Source: Macrobrachium rosenbergii (lineage: Eukaryota; Arthropoda; Malacostraca; Decapoda; Palaemonidae). Taken from it: DNA of 64,000 nt. Below, piece by piece: positions 46,976 through 57,560 of the stretch. Both the position numbers and the translations under genes were made by a program. The stretch covers positions 36,191,420-36,255,419 of the forward strand of contig NC_089741.1 in NCBI RefSeq assembly GCF_040412425.1, read 5' to 3'. The notes beneath the pieces were generated by a model, which was not told where the DNA came from, did not search any database, and saw only the letters and a program-made list of their open reading frames with translations. Numbering within the stretch: the first letter of the stretch is position 1; each line of letters opens with the position of its first letter.

Positions 46976-47170
46976 GACATTTTCAGGCAGAGAAACTAGC
47001 AAGGAAGGATGGGAACACAGAGGCATAAGCCGACATCCGAATAAAGGAATTGTTACTTTACTTGAAGTCGTTATAATGACTTCACGTAGGATAACAATCC
47101 TTTACTTAGATATCTCTTCATGCCTCTGTGTTTCCATCCTTCCCTGCTAGTTTCTCTGTCTGAAAATGTC
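46976..47170. repeat. 195-bp imperfect palindrome (long hairpin)
   Basis: Outer arms GACATTTTCAGGCAGAGAAA / CTAGCAAGGAAGGATGGGAA (left) and their complement ending TTTCTCTGTCTGAAAATGTC (right) match except for a few bases. Inner arms continue through AAGGAATTGTTA and GAAGTCGTTATAATGACTTC at the centre (47073). Near-complete pairing over about 97 bp per arm. No open frame of note. Confidence 0.93.
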
Positions 47171-47244
47171 ATCTTCTGACAGTCTCATGCCCTGGTTTGA
47201 TAGGTGCCTGTAGGTGTCACTCTCACCAAAGTCGTTACTCGCTG

Positions 47245-47650
47245 CTCAGGCTAACAGAGGCACAGTGTCTTGTAGCTATCTAACATGCCAAACTCGTTTC
47301 TGCTATGCCGGGGATCGAACCCAGGCCCCTTTTGTTTGTTGGACTCTTATACCTAACTAACATGCCAAACTCGTTTCTGTGCTGCCGGGGATCGAACCCA
47401 GTTCCCTTTTGTTTGTTTGTGTCTTGTAATTTAACTAACATGCCAAACTCGTTTCTGTGCTGCCGGGGATCGAACCCAGGCCCCTATTGTTTGTTGGTGT
47501 CTTGTAACTAACTAACATGCCAAACTCGTTTCTGCTGTGCCGGGGATCGAACCCAGGCCCCCTTTGTTTGTTGGTGTCTTGTAACTAACTAATATGCCAA
47601 ACTCGTTTCTGCGGTGCCGGGGATCGAACCCAGGCCCCTTTTGTTTGTTT
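47245..47650 (-). repeat. Tandem array of 77-bp tRNA-like units (five)
   Basis: GGATCGAACCC recurs at 47312, 47389, 47467, 47544 and 47621, a 77-78 bp period. On the minus strand each unit reads TTTGGCATGTTAGTTAG (A-box-like), a linker, then CCTGGGTTCGATCCCCGGCA, a perfect B box and T-arm (CTGGG with CCCGG around TTCGATC). The left edge is a partial, diverged unit. A full cloverleaf is not evident; this looks like tandem amplification of a SINE head or tRNA-like sequence. Confidence 0.85.
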
Positions 47651-48084
47651 GTTTAAGCTTTCCATCTTGTTTTCACTGGAAACGTACCGTGTTTGATGCG
47701 GGGGAGAGAGGTGGGGGGTGGCGCTTAGAGGCCGCCCAGTTTCTTTTTGTATCCTGTCTTTGGTGCGGATGCGCGCGCACGCTTCTTTGTCATTGTTTTG
47801 GGTACGTGTGCGGATTGCTTGTGTCCTGTGTTTTTGTATCCCCTTGTGATCGATTTCCCCAGCTCCGTTCTCACCATTTTATTGATAATTTTTTGACGTT
47901 AAGTGAAGGAAAACCTGCGAAGTTGAGCTTACTTCTATCGTCGAGAAACCAGGATCGTAAACTGATGCTTCTTTGTTTCGAAACTGTTTCCGTTATTGGT
48001 TTTGTATCTTTTCGTTTTCTTTGCCTGAATTTCGTTGCTTTGAAAATTCTTGTGTATTTTGCGGTTCTTCGTCGTAGAGTTTTA
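47651..48084. other. Sequence without recognised gene
   Basis: GC-richer and non-repetitive. The 179-codon frame at 47614-48153 starts inside the tRNA-like array and ends in the ATT microsatellite, so it is not a gene candidate. Confidence 0.4.
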
Positions 48085-48085
48085 C

Positions 48086-48147
<62 letters not shown>

Positions 48148-48340
48148 AGATAAAACCTATTCTTATGGAACAAGCCCCCTAAGGGGCCACTGACTTGGAA
48201 TTCAAGCTTCCAAATAATATGGCATTCATTGGGAAAAAAGTAAGGGCAGATTAAGGGAAATACAGAAAGAAGAGATCTCACTTATTAAAAAAGAGAAAAA
48301 TATTAAACTAATAAACATAAAAATGTATTAAAATTTCTTT
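48085..48340 (+). repeat. Element C copy 8
   Basis: (ATT)n (48089-48143), CAGGAGATAAAACCTATTCT, TATGGAACAAGCCCC, CCACTGACTTGGAATTCAAG, CTTCCAAATAATATGGCATT, AATACAGAAAGAAGAGATCT, CACTTATTAAAAAAGAGAAA and AAATGTATTAAAAT. Truncated after the A-rich linker. Confidence 0.93.
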
Positions 48341-49056
48341 GTTGGGAGTTTATTCCGCTTTGTTTTGTCGTGGTAGCCAAAGCATGCTACACGGAGATTA
48401 TGACTGCGCCCCGCTTGTGTCCGGCAAAATAATCGGATTCTCACATAATATCATTTGGTACGTCGGGTTTAATCAGTCTGCGACACATCGGGGTCAGGTC
48501 CTGTTTTCATGAATTTATCGTCCGCGAGGTAAAGGCATTTAATGCCAAGTTTGTCGAGTTAGCATAAACGAAATTCAGAATAATGAAAACCGGTTTTGTA
48601 ACCGCTGAATTCACCCAGGCTGCATGTGACAATACACTCTTGCCTTTTCTGAATTTTGTAAACCTGTATTTATCCTTTCTTCAGTCATTTTTGTCTACCT
48701 TTCTTCTCGAACATCCACAGGCATATTCAGAAACCTACATTCGTCTTTTATATTCAGTCATTTTTGTTTACCTTCCTGGACGTCCCCATGGATATTCAGC
48801 GACATTTATCCGCCCCTCTTTCGAAACATATCCGCAACGTCAAATTGCCCAAACAATCAGTCAGTCATACGACACCGTCACAATCGTTTCCACTGGGAAA
48901 CGTATACACTTTGGGTACTTGAACGCCATAGTTCACAGTCCCATTTTGGTCCAGCGCTATCTCGCTACGCCCGTCATACCCTCCCTTTGTCCGACGAAGG
49001 CTGGGTTCGCCTGGCCTACTACAACTCTCTTGTGTGTGTGTGGAAAGGGGACCCGT
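48341..49056. other. Sequence with a two-copy 73-bp tandem repeat
   Basis: CAGTCATTTTTGTCTACCTT...GCATATTCAGAAACCTACAT (from 48682) recurs as CAGTCATTTTTGTTTACCTT...GGATATTCAGCGACATTTAT (from 48755). The ORF at 48583-49143 runs through this repeat and into (GA)n; I do not recognise the protein and do not call a gene. Confidence 0.45.
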
Positions 49057-49303
49057 AAGAGAGAGAGAGACAAAAAAATATTGAGAGAGAGGGAGAAACA
49101 GGGAGAGCGAAGCAGAAACAGAGAGAGAGAAAAAAAACATTGAGAGAGAGAGAGAGAGAGAAATAGAAACAGAGAGAGAGAGAGAAATAGAAACACTGAG
49201 AGAGACAAATAAACATTGAGAGAGAGAGAGAGAGAGGGAGGAGAAACAGAGAGAGAGAGAGAGCAGAAACAGAGAGAGAAAAAAAACATTGAGAGAGACA
49301 AAG

Positions 49304-49352
<49 letters not shown>

Positions 49353-49428
49353 CAGAGAGAGAAAAAACATTGAGAGAGAGAGAGAGAGAGAGAGAAACAG
49401 AGAGACAGACAGACAGACAGACAGAGAT
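49057..49428 (+). repeat. (GA)n tandem repeat with AAACA and AAAAACATTGAGAGAG spacers
   Basis: Many short (GA)n runs alternate with AGAAACAGAGAGAGA and AAAAAACATTGAGAGAGA. It ends in (GACA)n. Long Leu-Ser-Val frames on the minus strand (up to 224 codons) come from this repeat. Confidence 0.95.
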
Positions 49429-49906
49429 TGTGTGACTGTCCCATCTCCTTCCATGATGATGATGAAACGCAACGAGAAGCTTTGTAGTGTCAGTGAAGAA
49501 GTTCTGGAGAGACCACTCTGTTTTGGAAGCGGGCTTCAAGTATCCAGAATTGCTGTTAATGTCTTGCCTTCAGAAAACGATTCATTGATTTCCGTCACAC
49601 CACTCCCGGTGTGGGCGTGGGATTATTTCGTTTTTATGTTTGCTTGGCTCGGATTTCGTGTTGTGCGTTTGGGTGTGGGAGGTGATTTCTGGCAGTTAGT
49701 CGTCGTTCTCTTCAAATCTAAATCGTGGATTGCGTTTGTTTCTGGTTTATTGTTGTGGAATGATTATTTTCTCGTTTTACTCTGTCAGAGTACATTCATT
49801 TACTGTGTTTGAAGTATATTATCTAAGGCTTGCTTGCTTGCCTTTGATGGATGATTGCCAAGGACAATAATAGGCTTTGTATTGAAGCTTTAAAAATAGG
49901 TATAAA
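49429..49906. other. Sequence without recognised gene
   Basis: Non-repetitive. Open to the right of the GA array in the plus frame to 49812, but the peptide is not recognised. Confidence 0.35.
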
Positions 49907-50198
49907 CCCCGTAGAGGAGTAGTGCCGTCAGTGTACTTCATGCGGTGCACTGTATGCATTAATTAAAGTTCTTTACAGCTGCAACGCCCTTTCATTCGTT
50001 TTACTGTACCTCCGTTCATATTTTCTTTCTTCCATCTTATTTTCCACCCACTTCTTTTAGTTGATTCATAGTGCAACAGAGAGGTTTTCCTCCTGTTACA
50101 CCTTTCAAACCTTTTTCCTCTCAATTTCCGTTTCAGCGCTGAATGACCTCATAGGTCCAAGCGCTTGACCTATGAACTAAATTTTATGTTCTGTCTAT
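49907..50198 (+). repeat. Element B copy 8
   Basis: Starts CCCCGTAGAGGAGTAGTGCC; has GTGCACTGTATGCATTAATT, the TTCTTTCTTCCATCTTA block, GAGGTTTTCCTCCTGTTACA, CGCTGAATGACCTCATAGGT and a short tail. A deletion removes the CCTTCGGCCCCTAG block. Confidence 0.93.
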
Positions 50199-50419
50199 AG
50201 GTATAAAATGTCGTTTGTTAAACTTGTTCATAGAAATTCTGCCTAAAGCGAATAAATAATTTTAAAAACATATATTTCCCAAATTTTGGGCTGCTAGGTC
50301 ATCCACCATCACCTTTAGGGATTGTATAGAAATATATAACACATTTCGAGCCATTTTTCTTTTTATTTTATATCTTATAATAATTGTGTTGTACTTTTCC
50401 TTTATGTTTTGATATTTTA

Positions 50420-50426
<7 letters not shown>
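50199..50426. other. Spacer
   Basis: No feature recognised. Confidence 0.4.
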
Positions 50427-50481
<55 letters not shown>

Positions 50482-50547
50482 TATATATATATATATATAG
50501 ATATAGATAGATATAGATAGATATATTTATATATATATAGATATATA

Positions 50548-50605
<58 letters not shown>
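50427..50605. repeat. (AT)n/(GATA)n microsatellite
   Basis: (AT)n flanks a middle section of ATAGATAG and TATTTATAT variants. Confidence 0.96.
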
Positions 50606-50606
<1 letters not shown>

Positions 50607-50950
50607 ATATATACTTACATCTGCCTGTATGTCTGCGTATTTAACTCAATGTTAAATATATCAAATATCGTGTTTTTAACAGTTGAGGATCCACCCACAT
50701 AAGTCCTTTATCCGCAAGAATTCTTGCGGTTTGTGTGGGAGTGATTTTTAGAGGTTCAACTGAGCGTCGATGTTTTATTTGTTCATTTTATTTCATCCAT
50801 CGTCCTCTCATTTATTTTGTCACCTCTCACAACACGAATCCAAGCAGATGAAATCTCCCTTAGTGATCATTCTTCTAAAAACACACTTTAGTCGTTATGT
50901 TGGAAGGTAAATTATTAATTACAGCTGTTGTTTTGCATTTTAAGGATACG
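50606..50950. other. Spacer
   Basis: No feature recognised. GCAAGAATTCTTGCGG (about 50714) is a short perfect palindrome. Confidence 0.45.
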
Positions 50951-51003
50951 ACTTACGGCTGGAATTGTGAAAAGTTAATGAATTGGTCCATTTGACTTCT
51001 GGA

Positions 51004-51071
<68 letters not shown>

Positions 51072-51157
51072 CTCCCTTTTCCAAGTTTGTCCCTGGCGTA
51101 ACTTGGTGTAGACGTAGGAATTGCGACCAGTTAATGAATTTACTTATTTGAATTCTG

Positions 51158-51188
<31 letters not shown>

Positions 51189-51250
51189 TTGTCTTCTTTT
51201 CCACGTGACCCCCTTGGGGTAGCTTAGTGTAGACGTAGGTAATGTGTTAT
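50951..51250 (+). repeat. (GA)n tandem duplication, about 140-bp unit, two copies
   Basis: The block TGTGAAAAGTTAATGAATTG / GTCCATTTGACTTCTGGAG then (GA)n recurs as TGCGACCAGTTAATGAATTT / ACTTATTTGAATTCTGGAG then (GA)n. Each copy is followed by CTTTTCCA and TTAGTGTAGACGTAGG-type sequence. Confidence 0.93.
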
Positions 51251-52107
51251 ATTCTTCAGTAGCTGCAGCGTAATGAACCCACTGACACACATTGGCCATA
51301 ATACCACAGCTCAGATTGGGAGAGAGAGAGAGAGAGAGAGAGATTTGAGATTTCCGTCAAGACTCCTTGGAAGGAGATGAGTGAAATGATTTAAAAATGG
51401 GTATAAAGGGTAGATCCACTCGTACTCTGCTGCTTGTTTAGAATCATCCGGCCTTATGCCGACACGGTAAGATATTAAAAGGAAGAGAACCCTGATTTGG
51501 ACACCTGGTCTCGTGGCAACCAACCAAGACATTGTTGAAGAGGAGAGTGTCAGATCCGTAGATTTTTTTATGTATACTGAAAAGATTTTATTCATAAATT
51601 GGCCATTTCTTTGGTTTTACTTTGAGGTGTCTGCAAAGAAATTAAGAAAATGTTTCACGTACAGCTTAGTGTGGTACCTCGAGAAGCCCAGTTTTTAAGT
51701 TTGGTTCCTCCCGAAATAAGAGCGCTTTTGACACCTGAGGAAACTCGTCAACTAATTTCACCAAAAGTGTGCCACCAGTTGTTTCCATTTCTTCTCGTGC
51801 TTACCACATCCATACAGATTCAAAACTCCATGACATTATAACTTTACTATTTTTTCTCTGTGATTTTATAATGAAATACCGAAAATTGTTTTTTTTTTTT
51901 TTTTTTTTTTTTTTTGCTTCAAGCAAAGCAGTAAGAATATTTTTCCATTTCCAAGCACCCTACAGATGTAACGAAAGATGTAGGTTTCTTTCCCAAGGGG
52001 TTCACAACCCATTGCAAAGAGTTCTTAGACTGACCTGGTAATTAGTCGACTGTCTATGTCACAACCATAGTAGAGAAGGTTAACTTAGTAAGTAATAATT
52101 TTTCCTC
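51251..52107. other. Sequence with (GA)n and poly-T
   Basis: (GA)n at about 51320-51342, poly-T at about 51891-51916. No gene recognised. A GGCCTTATGCCGACACGG motif at about 51452 matches one near 27460. Confidence 0.45.
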
Positions 52108-52733
<626 letters not shown>

Positions 52734-52806
52734 GGGAGGAGGAGGAGGAGGAGGAGGAGGAGGAGGAGGAGGAGGAGGAGGAGGAGGAGGAGGAGGAGGA
52801 GGAGAA
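52734..52806 (+). repeat. (GGA)n microsatellite
   Basis: About 24 GGA units; Glu-rich or Ser-rich open frames are artefacts. Confidence 0.98.
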
Positions 52807-53085
52807 GAAGAGGAATCGCGTCACGTAGGAAAATAGGTAAATCAGGATAACGCGTTTTTGGGGAGACAAAAAAAAAAAAAAAAAAGTGGGGGGTGGAGAG
52901 ATTTTTTGGGGGCGGGGGAAAGAGGGAAAGGGGAGGGGGAATTGCACCAAAAAGCGATGGTGAATGGAGCTATAGTGGAAAGGGACTGCAGAGAACAACC
53001 CCTCTATTGATTTTCATTTACGGTGACGTCACGGACTGCCTCCGCAAATGATGTTACCTTCCTCTTTTAATAGGTGAAATACCCA

Positions 53086-53090
<5 letters not shown>
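52807..53090. other. Spacer
   Basis: Poly-A at about 52868-52884, then a G-rich purine stretch (52885-52940). No gene recognised. Confidence 0.5.
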
Positions 53091-53150
<60 letters not shown>

Positions 53151-53269
53151 CTGTCTGTCTGTCTCGTGTCTGAATGTCTACTTAGTGCCTGAGAGAGAGA
53201 GAGAGAGAGAAAAAAATTTTTTGCCTTAACATTGAAAATTCTTGATTCTTTCTCGATCTCGCTTCTTGA

Positions 53270-53303
<34 letters not shown>

Positions 53304-53500
53304 AATTTTGCCATAATTTGAAAATATTTGCCCTCTCTCTCTCTCTCTCTCCTTGAGGTGAGAGAGATAAAATTCTGCCATAACTTTGAAAATAAATGAT
53401 CTCTCTCTCTCTCTCTCTTGAGGTGAGAGAGATAAGATTCTTCCCTAGCTTGAAAAGTACTTGACATCTCTCTCCCTTTTCTTGGAGAGAGAGAGAGAGA
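53091..53500 (+). repeat. (CT)n/(GA)n tandem repeat, about 70-75 bp unit, four copies
   Basis: After a leading (CT)n tract, units contain CTTGAGGTGAGAGAGATAAA, ATTTTGCCATAATTTGAAAA and TATTTGCC, then (CT)n. GA and CT tracts alternate on the same strand, so each unit can fold back on its neighbour. Confidence 0.94.
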
Positions 53501-53794
53501 GATTGATTCTCTGTTCTCCTCCTTTCTCAATTTTCATCATTTGCATTTCCTCCACCCTTATCATCTGCCACCTCTTAGTCATCAGCGTTCGGATGCTAAT
53601 TGCTGTTTTGTATCTCCTAAACATTTTTGTCACAGATTCTTCTCTTTGTCAATTTCCTGGTTTCAGATTTTTCTCTTTTTCATATATTTTTGTCGTATTA
53701 CGTGACTGGAAAGTTTAATTATCAGCCATTTTTTTTTTTCATTTCCTTCGTTCCACGTCGGTATGCTTTTTGCCCTTAGTATTTATTTGAGTTG
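53501..53794. other. Spacer
   Basis: T-rich sequence; no gene recognised. Confidence 0.45.
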
Positions 53795-54022
53795 ACACAG
53801 GTTTGTCTATTTTTAACATTTAGTTTATTCCTGAGTTGACACAGATGGATCAGTTTGGTGTCAAATGTCTCAGTTGACACATATCATTTTGTCGTAAATC
53901 TTTAGTAGATGGATGGATTGACACTTTCTAACCGGACGATGGTTAAACATTGATTGATCAGTCTTTCGTGTACATTTGGTACAGGTCTTGAGTTGACCCA
54001 GATTGATCAGTAATTGTTGTAC
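53795..54022 (+). repeat. Degenerate tandem repeat, GAGTTGACACAGATTGATCAG motif
   Basis: GAGTTGACACAG/GATTGATCAG occurs at about 53791, 53833, 53873, 53916 and 53992 with diverged spacers of about 40-75 bp. Old array. Confidence 0.7.
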
Positions 54023-54880
54023 CTTTAGAGTACGTCTGAGAAAATGCATTTCAGATACAACAAATTTCCTTTTAAAAAATGCTTTAGAATACATATGAGA
54101 CGAATTTTACTTTTAATAAGTTTCCATATGAAATTTGTAATTTTACCTGGTGAAGGTATGTTAATTGAGAAAGCCTCTACCCTTAGCGAATAAGGGAGAG
54201 AGATACGCAATCATTACAAGAATCTGTCACATTGTACACTGCCAGCCCTTGACAAAACGTAAGATGTAGGTTTCTGCGAACAGAAACATACCTACAAGGT
54301 TGAAAAGCTGTCACTTCACTTAAGTAATGTTTCATTAAACTTATACACCACAGTTTGGAAATCGGGTTCAGGAAACGCGGATTACTCCAGCTCAGGGAGT
54401 ATAGGAAAGGTCAAGAATTACGGAGAGAGGACGAAAGGCAGTAGATAAGGAGTTGGATAGTTTTAGATAGCTTTACTGATCTTTGTGTGGGATGGTCAAG
54501 TGCAAGACGAAGCATTATCATGCGCTATGCAGGAGGGTCAGTTGATTTTGTCTTAGATACATTCATACATTTCTTATCCTTTGCCGAGTCCATTCCTGAT
54601 TTTAGGTTTTTGTAAGGTTGAACTGGCAACTCGTCAGATTATTTTCTTAGATTATTGAATACTAAAGAATTGAGCATTTGTAGGTTCTTTATTAACGTAA
54701 TATCTGCTTTATTTAGATAAGGTGACGAACGTGAACTGTCAGTTTTCCCATGTGAATGTTTTTGCCATGAAATAATATACACATATCCATTTTCCAAACT
54801 GCATCTATAAATCTCCCCATGAAATGAAATGGAAAAATAACATGAAAATATTTTCGAAAACAAATAGAAATGGTAGTAAT
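54023..54880. other. Sequence with a small perfect-stem hairpin
   Basis: GTTTCTG CGAA CAGAAAC with an outer GTAG/CTAC pair at 54266-54295. No gene recognised in the remainder. Confidence 0.5.
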
Positions 54881-55062
54881 TGGAATGAAACCTTCCTGGA
54901 AAAAAAAAAGATGAATCATTCCAGGAACTGAAAAAAAAATTGACGAAAAAAGAATCCTTCCACGAATTAAAAAAAAAAATAACGAATAATTAATCCTTCC
55001 ACGAATTAAAAAAATGAAAAAACAAACCTTCCATGAATTAGGAAAAAAAATTGACGTAGTTG
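54881..55062 (+). repeat. Tandem repeat, about 45-bp A-rich unit, four copies
   Basis: AATCCTTCCACGAATTAAAA plus A-run and AATTGACGAAAAA/AATAACGAATAAT variants. Poly-A lengths vary. Confidence 0.88.
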
Positions 55063-55485
55063 GGGGCGAGGTCTTTATAGTCCGCATCACTGTGGGCGAA
55101 GAAGAGGTTGCGTTCGTAACATAAAGGGTACATAAACCCTCAGTGTGGGAGTCGTTCCAGCTGGCACCAGAAACGAGTCTCGTCTTGTTCACTAACAAGA
55201 TCATGCCCAGCTGTGACTTCACAACCTGACGACTGCTGGCTTCTTGGGAAGTCTTGAAGTTCAGCGAAGCGTGATGTCGCCCTCTGCGTCGAGTCGCCGT
55301 GTTTGTATTTCATTCGGCGAATTGGCGGTCGTCGACGAATACATTAGTGGTGTTAGTGGTGCCATTTTGGATATTACAGCCTGATTTCCTTTGCTTTCCT
55401 TTTTGTTCCCGACGCAAACAGATTTTCAGTCAAGAGTTTGAAATGGGAATTTCTGGTGAATTGCTGTACAGTTTTTTGTCAGTTC
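55063..55485. other. GC-richer sequence without recognised gene
   Basis: Non-repetitive. Part of a 169-codon minus frame (54713-55222) that runs through the A-rich tandem repeat, so not accepted as a gene. Confidence 0.35.
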
Positions 55486-55600
<115 letters not shown>

Positions 55601-55625
55601 CTTGATGTAACACCTTGGAACATCT

Positions 55626-55706
55626 TAGCAAGTTGACGTACGTATGTTATGTTGGTTGGACTGCAATATGACATACGTATGTTATGTTTGTTGGACTGCA
55701 ATAATA
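55626..55706 (+). repeat. Two-copy tandem repeat with TACGTA palindrome
   Basis: ACGTACGTATGTTATGTTGG / TTGGACTGCAATA is followed by ACATACGTATGTTATGTTTG / TTGGACTGCAATA, about 37-bp unit. The second copy leads into (AAT)n. Confidence 0.9.
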
Positions 55707-55744
55707 ATAAAGAATTTGTAAACCACTTTCAAATTCCTACTACA

Positions 55745-55985
55745 TGTCTCGAATTGTCGACCTAACCGCCCAGTTCTCCCCGCTGCTGGGAGAAAGGGAG
55801 CTGGGGATTTGGTACGATACATGCACACATTCGTTACCAGGGTCTAAGCGATGTCAGGCAGGGCAGCCGATCGAGGCTACAGCCTACCCCAACGCCAAAT
55901 CAAAGTCCTTCAAAAAAGAAGGCATCGTGCTTACCCCATATAAAAATGGGAAAAAGCACGTTAAAACAAAAAAAAAAATTATTCT
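55745..55985 (+). repeat. Possible SINE-like fragment with A-rich tail
   Basis: GC-rich segment containing GCCGATCGAGGCTACAG (loosely B-box-like, about 55868), then AAAAATGGGAAAAAGCACG and a terminal poly-A (55968-55978). The body plus A-tail layout suggests a retroposed element. The 82-codon frame across it is not recognised and ends in the tail. A-box not evident. Confidence 0.35.
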
Positions 55986-56217
55986 TAACTGAGTTGCTAC
56001 TATAATAACTTTAATTTGTTTTATAATATTGTTACGATTGTAATTTATTTGGTATTAGAGACTTAAGTCGTCACAGCAATGTTCAGCCAACAAAAATATT
56101 CTGTCAAAAAAGTTAAATATTTTATGTTCCTGTTCTTGTTTGTACAGTAGATGAGACAAAATTACCCGTTGTACTTATACATTATGAATTTAAAGAAGGA
56201 AATGTTCTGAGTTGTTA
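55986..56217. other. Spacer
   Basis: AT-rich; no feature recognised. Confidence 0.45.
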
Positions 56218-57432
56218 GTAAGTTAGAGGATAATAGGATTCACTATAAGTTAGAGGATGATAGGATTCACTGTAAGTTAGAGGATGATAGGATTCACTAT
56301 AAGTTAGAGGATGATAGGATTCACTGTAAGTTAGAGGATGATAGGATTCACTATAAGTTAGAGGATGATAGGATTCACTGTAAGTTAGAGGATGATAGGA
56401 TTCACTATAAGTTAGAGGATGATGAGATTCACTATAAGTTAGGATGATAGGATTCACTATAAGTCAGAGGATGACAGGATTCACTATAAGTCAGAGGATG
56501 ATAGGATTCACTATAAGTTAGAGGATGATAGGATTCACTGTAAGTTAGAGGATGATAGGATTCACTATACTCGTAAGTTAGAGGATGATGGGATTCACTA
56601 TAAGTTAGAGAATGATAGGATTCACTATAAGTCAGAGGATGGTAGGATTCACTATAAGTTAGAGGATGATAGGATTCACTATATATAAGTTAGAGGATGA
56701 TAGGATTCACTATATATAAGTTAGAGGATGATAGGATTCACTGTAAGTTAAAGGATGACAGATTCATTATAAGTTAGAGGATGATAGGATTCACTGTAAG
56801 TTAGAGGATGATAGGATTCACTATAAGTTAGAGGATGATAGGATTCACTGTAAGTTAGAGGATGATAGGATTCACTATAAGTTAGAGGATGATGAGATTC
56901 ACTATAAGTTAGAGAATGATAGGATTCACTATAAGTCAGAGGATGACAGGATTCACTATAAGTCAGAGGATGATAGGATTCACTATAAGTTAGAGGATGA
57001 TAGGATTCACTGTAAGTTAGAGGATGATAGGATTCACTATACTCGTAAGTTAGAGGATGATGGGATTCACTATAAGTTAGAGAATGATAGGATTCACTAT
57101 AAGTCAGAGGATGGTAGGATTCACTATAAGTTAGAGGATGATAGGATTCACTATATATAAGTTAGAGGATGATAGGATTCACTATATATAAGTTAGAGGA
57201 TGATAGGATTCACTGTAAGTTAAAGGATGACAGATTCATTATAAGTTAGAGGATGATAGGATTCACTATAAGTTAGAGGATGATAGGATTCATTATAAGT
57301 TAGAAGATGATAGGATTCACTGTAAGTTAGAAGATGATAGGATTCACTATAAGTTAGAGGATGATGGGATTCACTATAAGTCAGAGGATGGTAAGATTCA
57401 CTATAAGTTAGAGGATGATAGGATTCACTATA
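56218..57432 (+). repeat. 27-bp minisatellite, about 45 copies, with a 472-bp higher-order duplication
   Basis: Unit ATAAGTTAGAGGATGATAGG followed by ATTCACT (27 bp), with ATAAG/GTAAG alternation. Rare variants (CTATACTCGTAAG at 56569 and 57041; GACAGATTCATTATAAG at 56758 and 57230) recur in the same order exactly 472 bp apart, so a block of about 470 bp was duplicated whole. Minus-strand frames encode the nine-residue period YSESYHPLT but are broken by stops. Confidence 0.97.
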
Positions 57433-57560
57433 CACCCAATAATTATGATTTGGATGGAAGTTATGGACAAAATAGCCAGCATTTAAATGTCACCAGAGAT
57501 ACCTGAGGTGTGTCCAGTGACTATTTTGTCCATCAGTCACCTCCGTTGAGAAAAGTAAGA
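57433..57560. repeat. Inverted repeat at the array edge
   Basis: TGGACAAAATAG (57464-57475) and CTATTTTGTCCA (57521-57532) are a perfect 12-bp inverted repeat, extended by CCA/TGA-type partial pairing, enclosing about 45 bp. It lies about 30 bp after the last 27-bp unit. It is compatible with terminal repeats of a small DNA element but no target duplication is seen. Confidence 0.7.

Noticed and set aside
47245..47650. Functional tRNA gene cluster
   Set aside because: The T-arm and B box are excellent, but no acceptor, D or anticodon stem can be drawn, so only a tRNA-like call is justified.
48583..49143. 186-codon ORF as a real gene
   Set aside because: It contains a two-copy nucleotide tandem repeat and runs into a (GA)n array; no known domain, and no initiation or splice support.
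48865..49539. Long Leu/Ser/Val ORFs as membrane proteins
   Set aside because: Translation of a (GA)n/(CT)n composite repeat in three frames; hydrophobicity is a composition effect.
54713..55222. 169-codon minus-strand ORF
   Set aside because: Crosses an A-rich tandem repeat that supplies the Phe/Ile-rich repeats; no domain recognised.
56218..57432. CRISPR array
   Set aside because: Repeats are contiguous with no unique spacers, and the sequence context is eukaryotic.
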